Below, in pieces: positions 56,513-64,000 of a stretch of DNA of 64,000 bases (position 1 is its first letter; the number at the start of each line of letters is the position of its first letter). The stretch is from Mastigias papua (taxonomy: Eukaryota; Cnidaria; Scyphozoa; Rhizostomeae; Mastigiidae). The stretch is from NCBI GenBank assembly GCA_964019165.1, contig OZ025268.1:12606359-12670358 (forward strand), read 5' to 3'. A program made the translations under genes and the position numbers. The notes beneath the pieces were generated by a model. That model was not told the DNA's origin. It worked only from the letters and a program-made list of their open reading frames with translations, and ran no database searches.

Positions 56513-57274
56513 TTGTTCCCTTCACGTCCTCCCAAAGCCCCTCTTGTTCCCATGGAAGTTCCAGATGCACCAATGCATTTCATTTCGTTTGATATAGCAT
56601 TTATGCCTAAAGATCATCATGGCTTCCAATATTTTCTACTTATTGGAGGCATATTCTCAACATATATTACTACTGTACCGCTGAAAGACCAGACAGCTTC
56701 TGTTATTGTCGAGGCTTTGTTATCAAAGTGGATCTACATTCATGGAACACCTTATTACATACTCAGTGATCAAGGATCTAAAGTTGATGGCGATACTATT
56801 AGAGAAGCATGTAACGTATTGGGTATTGAAAATGAAAAGCGTCGTTCTTCTGCGTACCATTCGCAAGGCAATGGCTTTGCAGAAGGTAGCATTCGTCATG
56901 TTAAGGACATTTTACGATCGGCCATACTATCACGAAAATTGCCCCAGTATAAATGGAGGTCCCCTCTTCCAGAAGTTACATTTGATCTAAACACAAGTGA
57001 AAGTACAGCAAAGAAATGTAGTCCGTACTATGTGGTCTTTGGTCGGTCCGCTCGGTTACCACTTGACGTCTTGTTTTGTGACAATGAACCATCTGTAGAT
57101 CACTCTAATACTCCGACGACTTATGCTCAAGAGCGTCAATTAATTTTAAAAGATGTTTTTGATATAGTTTTTCATAATTTACAACTTAGCAAATTCACAA
57201 TGCAAGCCCAATGCAAAAAGAATCTTCGGTTTATACATCATCAAGAGGGGGAGAAAATATTGTTGAAAGTAAAG
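56513..57274 (+). mobile_element. Ty3/gypsy integrase core, cut by the BEL insertion
   Basis: An uninterrupted frame contains an integrase core: 'FISFDIAF' (first Asp), 'YILSDQGSKVDG' (second Asp), 'RRSSAYHSQGNGFAEGSIRHVK' (Glu, 37 residues later rather than the usual 35) and 'SPYYVVFGRSARLPLD'. The segment ends at the BEL LTR, whose first bases TGTTAA supply the last codon and the stop, so the natural C-terminus is missing. The zinc-binding N-terminal part and RT upstream are absent. Integrases insert retrotransposon cDNA into chromosomes. The preserved frame suggests moderate age. Confidence 0.86.
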
Positions 57275-58189
57275 TGTTAAGAATGTGGACTTGAGGCTCT
57301 CCTGCTAGCAATGTTTATTTATTATTTTACCATTGATGGTTCTTAATCTGTTCTAATTAATTAAATTTATGCAGGCTCCGTGTAAACGCTAGGGTAGTTA
57401 TTAGCGACTTCAGTTGGTCTTGGTTGTTGGACTAGTTAAGGTTGAAGTAAATACAAGTTTAAACCATTCGCAAAAGTTAGTTACCCTTGGTTCTACAGAG
57501 TGCAAGCCGGGACCGATGTGTAAGTACCACTTTTGGTTCTACTCTTTGCACAGTTAGTTTTCCTTTGTATCGGGCGTTATAAATTTCGTTTCTTATACAC
57601 CTCCGCCCGCATACTCAGTCTTACGCACAGTCCATGCAGCCCCTTGGTATTTCCATTGCTTTATGTAATATTTATCTATTTAGCTTAGCCTGTCCATACT
57701 TAGTTCTCCCTGTGTTACGCGTTTATTTGCCTTTATAGACTATTGCTATAGGTCTTTCTGTAGTTTTGCTTGGCTCATAGTGCCATATCTACAAGCATCT
57801 TCGTATTATCGCTACACTATTGTAAGCACTTTTAAGTAATTGTTTTGTTGTTATTTGATTGTTTTATCATCATTATATAGTTGCTAGCATAAGTTTAGCC
57901 TTAGTTTATAACTTTTAGAACCTTGTTTGCTAGGGTGTATCGCTTTAAAACTATGATCGGAATGTATAGTATTTGCTTCGGCATCCTGTATCTGCTAATC
58001 CCTACCACTTTGCTATTATTTTACTTGATGTATTGCTTTTAGTTTACGTTTGATTATCGTCAATAAATCACCGCTGGATATAGCTGATTTTCTGGCCGCG
58101 ATTCCTGACTTTATTCAATCAGTAAAGCATTCCCGAGTGCCAAGTTTGCCGCGAGCAGTTGTCTAGACAAAATTAAGCGCTCTTCAACA
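57275..58189 (+). repeat. 5' long terminal repeat of the BEL/Pao element
   Basis: Begins TGTTAAGAATGTGG at 57275 and ends GCTCTTCAACA at 58189 (TG...CA), 915 bp. The junction with the gypsy integrase marks the left boundary, and TAAAG (57270-57274) is the likely 5-bp target sequence. The 3' LTR lies beyond the window, so the boundary rests on the TG/CA ends and the priming site. Confidence 0.78.
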
Positions 58190-58313
58190 TTTGCCGCAAG
58201 CTAGGCGCAACAGTAAAACATCGTTGAAGCTACTCTATGTCCGCCATTGGTGATTAAATTGGTGATTGAATATTGCCCAACTATATTCAATTCGCGAATA
58301 AATAAGTGTGAGA
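58190..58313 (+). promoter_or_regulatory. Primer-binding site and leader of the BEL element
   Basis: TTTGCCGCAAGCTAGGCG lies directly after the LTR, the position of the tRNA primer site. The tRNA was not identified. The leader runs to the ATG at 58314. Confidence 0.6.
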
Positions 58314-61300
58314 ATGAGTATTGTCTCGGCCCCCGAAGAAGTGATAAATCAGAATGAGCTTGAGGCATTGCCAGTTTCAAGATCAGAAGTAGAATACAGA
58401 GTTTCGATTCCGCGGAGAAGAAAGGAGTTTACCGAAAAGGGAAAAGCGTTTCTCAAATCCACGCGAGATAAATCTCGACAGAAGGCATTCCGGAATTTAA
58501 TGCGAGAAGCGAACGCGCTAAAAAGTAAGTGCAATGAGCAGGAAATAGAGTTAGAGGAACTTGAAGCAGGTCGAGACTTGATAGATTCATTGAAAGAAAA
58601 GTTTAATGAAGCTCATCGCGCCTATGAGAGTACCCTAGAAGCGAGCCCAGAAAAAGAGGAATCGTATAGATGGTTTGATGTTAGAGACCGTGAATTTACT
58701 GAGTGTAGAATGAGAATTTGTGAAACTATGCAGTCATTAGAGAGATCAAGCGTTGCCAGTTCGAAGTCGAGATCAGTTCGAAGTTCTTGTGCGTCGAAAC
58801 GCAGCTCGCATTCATCGCGTAAGTCTTCAATACGGTCTATATCTATAGCTCAAGCTGACGCTGCGGCGGAAGCAGCTGAAGCGAAAATACACTTAGAGTT
58901 CCTTGACAGAGAAAATGAACTTAAACGTGTCCAATTAGAAAAGCAATACGCGATAGCTAGAGCAAAGGAAGACACGTTTAAGACCATTCTTGAACAAGAA
59001 CTTAAAGAAGAGAAAAAACCGGAAGAAGCGATTGTAAAGCCCAATATCGATATGAGAAAAACTAATGAAGTAAAACAAGAGCTAAGGCCAATCGCACCAG
59101 CTTTTGTCCCGCAAACAGGACTCAATCAAAAAGCAGATAACGCACCACACCTCGACAAACAATCCCACAATATGAATTTCACTTTAAAGCAGCTGGTCAA
59201 TTTACAAGCTCAACAGACCGAGTTGAGTTCAATGTTGATTGAACAACAGAGGTCATTTCATATTCCCATTAAAGAGCCTCCAATTTTCTCTGGCGATACA
59301 TTTGAGTATCCAGCCTTTGTTACAGCATTTGACACAATTATTGCAGCTAATGTACCTTCTGATAAAGACAGATTGTTTTTCTTAGAAAAGTACACAAACG
59401 GAAAGGCTAATCAAGTAATAAAAGGGTTTCTAGCAACAAACTCAAACACCGCGTATAGTGAAGCAAGATCATTACTTGACAGACGCTTTGGGAACCCTGT
59501 GGTAGTCGCAGAGGACTACAAGAATAAGCTAAGAAGCTGGAAGCAAATTAATGACGGTGACAGCAAAAGCTTACAGGAATTCTCCGATTTCCTCGTTCGA
59601 TGTGAAGAAGCAATGAAAATGATGCAGTCCATGTATGAGCTAGACTCTACACAGTTTCTACAGACACTTTCAGCCAAGCTTCCTTCATATTCGGGCATCC
59701 AGTGGTGCAGGGCAGCACATGAAATTCAACTGAAGAAGCAAAGGCTTGTTGGCTTTACCGACTTTGTGGAATTTGTTACAAAGGAGTCCGAACTCGCCAA
59801 TGATCCTTTGTTTTCACCTGACGTGCTGAAGCGTGAACGTAAGAAGAATAACGCAGAAACAAGAGAACACCGTGCAAGACAGAAGCCACCTGCTGCACCT
59901 ACACGAGGCCAGTCACTTGCTACTGCCACAGAATCTAACAGAATAAATCTCTCTCAACAATTACCTTCAGCCGGATCAATACACAAGCAGTGTCCAATAT
60001 GTGACAACAAGCACGCAATAGTCAAGTGTAATAAGCTGACTCAAGTCAATGCTGACGAACGATTAGAAATTATTAAGAATAAGAGATTGTGCTTCCGTTG
60101 CCTTTCAGCTGGTCACGTGTCGGCAGAATGTAAATCGATTTCGACCTGTGACAAATGTAGTAAGCGACATCACACATTTTTACATGGATCTACTCCACGA
60201 CCGAAGTCACGTGACAAGCATACACTATCTACCACCCTATCTTCACAGGATATATTGAGCTCTTCACAGCCCTTACATGATGCTGCTACAGCACATTCCA
60301 GTGCAACTAGTGTTGTACACAGCTCCATTGATATATCCAGCACCAGTTCTGTATGTAGAATCGTGCCAGTTGTCCTCCATCATAAGAGTGATCCAAACAA
60401 AGAAATCAAGACATATGCCCTTCTAGATGATGCAAGCGACACAACCTTTGTGACAAATGAAATGAAAGATAAGCTTGGAATAGAGGGAGTGAGCACGAGC
60501 CTCGACCTGAGCACAATGCATGGTCATGAAGTTATCCAAGTAACTAGGATAGAAGGGTTGGTAGTAGAGCGCCCAGACAGACGAGCAAGGGTTGAGCTTC
60601 CAAAGGCATACACCAGAGACAACATACCTTCCAGAATAGATCAGATCCCAACGCCAGGTATAGCAGACAGATGGCAGCACCTTAAACGCATCAGAGACAA
60701 GCTATCACCACTTGATGAAAGTCTTAGCATTGGAGTATTAATAGGGTCAAACTGCCCCCAAGCTATTAAGCCAAAGGAAGTCATAGCAGGGAAAAGTGAA
60801 GATCCATATGCAGTTAAATCTCTCCTTGGCTGGTGTATTGTAGGACCCACAGGTCAATCAGATGCAGTTACAGATCAGTATGCTTCATCCATATGCAATC
60901 GAATTGTTGCACAAGAAGCCTATAGTGCCAATGAAAGAGGTATCAGGTTTGTGATGAGTGAGCCAACAAAAGAGTTAGTGAATCCTACAGCAGTTGCAAA
61001 AATGTTTCAGTTAGATTTTGCAGAACATAAAGGTATGCAGCATAAGTGTTTTTCGAAGGAAGACCGAAGGTTTCTAGAAATTGCAAAAAACGGAATACAC
61101 CAAACTGAAGATGGTCATTATGAGCTTCCACTTCCAATGCGACATGATCATGTCACCTTCCCAAACAATAAAGATGCAGCTTTGCGCCGCCTTTATCAGC
61201 TAAAGAAAAGGTTTGAAAATCCAAATGGAGAACAGTACCGCAAAGATTACGTGAAATTTATGTGTAGTATGATCGACAATGGTTACGCTGAACTTGTACC

Positions 61301-64000
61301 ACCTGATGAGACTTCAGATAGATTAAGTGATAAGCTGGAAACCAAACCAAAGGTATGGTTCATCCCACATCATGGCCTATACCATCCTAAGAAAGGGAAA
61401 TTTCGGTGTGTGTTTGATTGCGCAGCCACCCACTGTGACAAGTCTCTCAACAAGAACCTGCTGCAAGGTCCTGACCTAACAAACAACCTCGTGGGGGTGT
61501 TGATAAGATTTCGTCAGGAGCCTGTGGCTTTCTCCTGTGACATTGAAGGGATGTTCCATCAGGTCAAGGTCAATAAAGAATGCAGAGACCTATTGCGCTT
61601 TGTCTGGTGGCCAAATGGTGATACAAATAAGAGACCACAAGAGTACAGAATGACAGTCCATTTGTTTGGAGCTACTTCATCCCCAGGATGCGCAAATTTT
61701 GCATTAAAGACCACTGCTGATGACAACGAAGCAGAGTTTGGCACTGCTGCTGCGCGTTTCCTAAGAAACGACTTCTATGTAGATGATGGACTGAAGTCTG
61801 TTTCCACTATTGAGGAAGCAGTGGAGCTTATCAGAAATGCAAAGATAATGTGTAGCAAAGGTGGATTTCATCTACACAAATTCCTCTCAAATAACAAAGA
61901 GGTTATCAGAAGTATTCCAGAATCAGAAAGAGCAGCTGGCATGAATAAAATGGATTTGGATCTCGACTCATTACCCATAGAACGCACCCTTGGTGTCTAT
62001 TGGTGCATAGAGTCAGATTGTTTTGAGTTTCGTATTGTTCTACAAGATAAGCCATGTACCAGGCGTGGTATCCTGTCGACTGTGAGTTCAATATTTGATC
62101 CCCTGGGATTTGTTGCTCCACTTCTTTTGGGAGGAAAGACGATACTCCAACAGTTATGCCGAGAGGACCTAGGCTGGGATGACCATATACCGAGTGATAT
62201 CAGAGCTAAATGGGAAAGATGGAGAAATGAGTTGATGCAGATACAGTGCATTTCCATTACCAGGTGCTATAAGCCTGAAGGTTTTGGTCACATCACAAGA
62301 ACAGAGCTGCATCACTTCTCAGATGCTAGCACCAGAGGCTATGGCCAGTGTAGTTATTTGCGCATGATGGATGAAGATGGACAAATCCACTGTACCTTTG
62401 TAATGGGCAAGTCCAGAGTCACACCACTAAAACAAGTGACAATTCCATGTTTGGAATTAACTGCTGCTGTTTGCTCTACAAGGATAAGCCAGCAGATTCA
62501 TAGAGAGTCAGAGTATGAAATAGATCAAGACTACTTTTGGACAGATAGCAAGGTAGTACTTGGCTATATCAATAATACAAGCAAACGATTCCATGTGTTT
62601 GTTTCCAATAGAGTGCAGGAAATACGAGATTCTACTGAATGCGGTCAATGGAGGCATGTTGAGTCAAAAGAAAACCCAGCGGATGAGGCATCTCGAGGGA
62701 CGAAAGCTGAAGAGTTCAAAGATTCCAGATGGATTCTTGGCCCAGCTTTCTTGTGGAGCAAAGAAGATGAATGGCCAGATAGTGACGAAAATGCTTGTAT
62801 TTTTAGCCCTGGTGAAGACGACCCCGAAGTCAAGAAGTCTGCTGTTTTAGTAACTGCAACAACCTCAGCAAGCCCTCACTACTTCACACTAGATGAGAGA
62901 ATAGAGCGATTTTCCAACTGGTACAGGGCGAAGCGAGCAGTAGCCACATGCTTTAAGTATATCGCCAAACTAAAGGCTAGACTGAATGGAGAAAGTGTTG
63001 GAAAGGAACTCAATGTTCAAGATTTAGACATAGCTGAAAAGCTGATTATCCGTGCAGCACAAAAACGTGCATTCAAAGACGAAATAACGGTGCTGATAAG
63101 TAAAAGCGAAAAGAAGAAACCACACGGAATAATTCCTAGGCTTGATGCCTTCATCGATGATGATGGGATTCTACGAGCTGGTGGGCGATTGAAGCATGCA
63201 ACCATTTCAGCTCATGTGAAGCATCCAGTTATCCTACCAAAGGGTGCACACATCTCCAAACTCATAATCAGGCACTTCCATGAGCGTGTCTCACACCAAG
63301 GCAAAGGTATCACTTTAAATGAGATACGATCAAATGGCTTTTGGGTCATTGGAGGTACATCTGCAGTGCACAATGCTATTGGAACTTGCATTATATGCCG
63401 AAAGCTTCGTGGAACAGTGGTTGAGCAAAAGATGTCAGACCTTCCTGAAGACAGGTTAAAATGTTGCCCGCCATTCACGTACTGTGCTGTGGACTATTTC
63501 GGACCATTCATGATCAAAGAAGGACGCAAAACGCTCAAACGCTATGGAGTCCTATTCACCTGTATGTCATCAAGGGCAATCCATTTGGAGACTGCAACGT
63601 CACTTGAAACAGATGCCTTTTTGAATGCTCTAAGGCGTTTCCTTAGTCGCAGAGGACCAGTCCAGCAGATCCGAAGTGATCAAGGGACAAATTTTGTTGG
63701 AGCGCATAGAGAATTAAAGGAAGCCCTCATTGAGATGGACACTAATACGATCAAGAATGAATTAAACAAATTACAATGCGATTGGATCACTTTCAAAATG
63801 AATGTGCCGGCTGCCAGTCACATGGGAGGTGTATGGGAGAGGCAGATCAGGACAGTTCGCTCAGTTCTGTCATCCCTCCTCCTGAGCAATGGAACACAAC
63901 TTGATGATGATTCCCTGCGAACGTTGATGTGTGAAGCAGAGTCAATAGTTAATTGCCGCCCCCTTACCGTCAATCACCTTGCAGATCATAATTCACCAGA
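58314..64000 (+). CDS. BEL/Pao gag-pol polyprotein, open to the window end
   Basis: A single frame from ATG 58314 runs about 1,895 codons with no stop seen. Residues 1-280: Lys/Glu-rich coiled coil and Ser/Arg-rich stretch. About 318-465: the gag-like DUF1759 region ('PPIFSGDTFEYPAF'). CCHC-type knuckles lie near 560 ('CPICDNKHAIVKC') and 592 ('CFRCLSAGHVSAEC'). The protease-like site 'ALLDDAS' has Asp705 (usual form D-x-G-S). RT about 1010-1170 has Asp in 'FSCDIEGMFHQ' and YVDD at 1155-1158. RNase H has 'HHFSDAS' and 'WTDSKV'. Integrase: H2C2 finger about 1653-1700, then Asp1727, Asp1789 and Glu1842. All catalytic residues visible are present. The C-terminus and 3' LTR are outside the window. 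Confidence 0.92.
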   Translation, partial: MSIVSAPEEVINQNELEALPVSRSEVEYRVSIPRRRKEFTEKGKAFLKSTRDKSRQKAFRNLMREANALKSKCNEQEIELEELEAGRDLIDSLKEKFNEAHRAYESTLEASPEKEESYRWFDVRDREFTECRMRICETMQSLERSSVASSKSRSVRSSCASKRSSHSSRKSSIRSISIAQADAAAEAAEAKIHLEFLDRENELKRVQLEKQYAIARAKEDTFKTILEQELKEEKKPEEAIVKPNIDMRKTNEVKQELRPIAPAFVPQTGLNQKADNAPHLDKQSHNMNFTLKQLVNLQAQQTELSSMLIEQQRSFHIPIKEPPIFSGDTFEYPAFVTAFDTIIAANVPSDKDRLFFLEKYTNGKANQVIKGFLATNSNTAYSEARSLLDRRFGNPVVVAEDYKNKLRSWKQINDGDSKSLQEFSDFLVRCEEAMKMMQSMYELDSTQFLQTLSAKLPSYSGIQWCRAAHEIQLKKQRLVGFTDFVEFVTKESELANDPLFSPDVLKRERKKNNAETREHRARQKPPAAPTRGQSLATATESNRINLSQQLPSAGSIHKQCPICDNKHAIVKCNKLTQVNADERLEIIKNKRLCFRCLSAGHVSAECKSISTCDKCSKRHHTFLHGSTPRPKSRDKHTLSTTLSSQDILSSSQPLHDAATAHSSATSVVHSSIDISSTSSVCRIVPVVLHHKSDPNKEIKTYALLDDASDTTFVTNEMKDKLGIEGVSTSLDLSTMHGHEVIQVTRIEGLVVERPDRRARVELPKAYTRDNIPSRIDQIPTPGIADRWQHLKRIRDKLSPLDESLSIGVLIGSNCPQAIKPKEVIAGKSEDPYAVKSLLGWCIVGPTGQSDAVTDQYASSICNRIVAQEAYSANERGIRFVMSEPTKELVNPTAVAKMFQLDFAEHKGMQHKCFSKEDRRFLEIAKNGIHQTEDGHYELPLPMRHDHVTFPNNKDAALRRLYQLKKRFENPNGEQYRKDYVKFMCSMIDNGYAELVPPDETSDRLSDKLETKPKVWFIPHHGLYHPKKGKFRCVFDCAATHCDKSLNKNLLQGPDLTNNLVGVLIRFRQEPVAFSCDIEGMFHQVKVNKECRDLLRFVWWPNGDTNKRPQEYRMTVHLFGATSSPGCANFALKTTADDNEAEFGTAAARFLRNDFYVDDGLKSVSTIEEAVELIRNAKIMCSKGGFHLHKFLSNNKEVIRSIPESERAAGMNKMDLDLDSLPIERTLGVYWCIESDCFEFRIVLQDKPCTRRGILSTVSSIFDPLGFVAPLLLGGKTILQQLCREDLGWDDHIPSDIRAKWERWRNELMQIQCISITRCYKPEGFGHITRTELHHFSDASTRGYGQCSYLRMMDEDGQIHCTFVMGKSRVTPLKQVTIPCLELTAAVCSTRISQQIHRESEYEIDQDYFWTDSKVVLGYINNTSKRFHVFVSNRVQEIRDSTECGQWRHVESKENPADEASRGTKAEEFKDSRWILGPAFLWSKEDEWPDSDENACIFSPGEDDPEVKKSAVLVTATTSASPHYFTLDERIERFSNWYRAKRAVATCFKYIAKLKARLNGESVGKELNVQDLDIAEKLIIRAAQKRAFKDEITVLISKSEKKKPHGIIPRLDAFIDDDGILRAGGRLKHATISAHVKHPVILPKGAHISKLIIRHFHERVSHQGKGITLNEIRSNGFWVIGGTSAVHNAIGTCIICRKLRGTVVEQKMSDLPEDRLKCCPPFTYCAVDYFGPFMIKEGRKTLKRYGVLFTCMSSRAIHLETATSLETDAFLNALRRFLSRRGPVQQIRSDQGTNFVGAHRELKEALIEMDTNTIKNELNKLQCDWITFKMNVPAASHMGGVWERQIRTVRSVLSSLLLSNGTQLDDDSLRTLMCEAESIVNCRPLTVNHLADHNSP

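Overview
This is a eukaryotic, metazoan window, AT-rich, with no bacterial traits. The mix of elements points to a cnidarian or another early-branching marine invertebrate: CR1/L2-like LINEs sharing a 'GGAGGGCCCC...' 3' end, an R2-like LINE, an RTE-like LINE, GIY-YIG Penelope elements, BEL/Pao, Ty3/gypsy, pogo, hAT, Harbinger, Tc1 and many MITEs. The taxon is inference. Only one ordinary host gene is clear, the 3' part of a TRAF-family adaptor (11495-12857). Nearly everything else is nested mobile DNA.

Layout. 1-4135: LINE debris, mainly a decayed R2-like LINE. 4986-11202: a very strong heat-shock promoter (three arrays of alternating GAA/TTC units plus a TATA box) in front of a broken gene of an uncharacterised multi-copy animal family. 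That gene is split by an intron, a Tc1-like transposon, a LINE and a TA-flanked MITE. 11495-12857: TRAF zinc finger, coiled coil and MATH domain. 15334-21158: a DNA transposon with 109-bp inverted termini carrying two convergent genes, an alpha-kinase (+) and an integrase-type transposase (-). A LINE sits inside its left terminus and a hAT MITE inside its body. 21558-34150: CR1-like LINEs, a Harbinger/LINE chimera, a two-ORF LINE with a 2A-like peptide, a BEL fragment, a hairpin mini-element and a hAT transposase split by a LINE. 34664-37548: a MITE with CGCGACAG subterminal repeats and a 1.5-kb TRIM-type LTR element. 39523-45301: pogo, LINE and Penelope remnants, an RTE-like LINE and a Penelope-end palindrome. 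48302-49811: a hAT MITE into which a Penelope element with inverted ends and (TA)n tails inserted. 49956-51281: a young LINE with an uninterrupted RT frame. 51473-55953: several MITEs. 56513-64000: a Ty3/gypsy integrase cut by a BEL/Pao element whose gag-pol frame is open to the window end.

The most interesting system is the element at 15334-21158, because a protein kinase gene begins 9 bp inside one terminus while the transposase begins just inside the other, so the kinase looks like an integral part or cargo of the transposon. Second are the heat-shock-promoter gene family and the Penelope inverted-end structure, which recurs at two loci with the same asymmetry.
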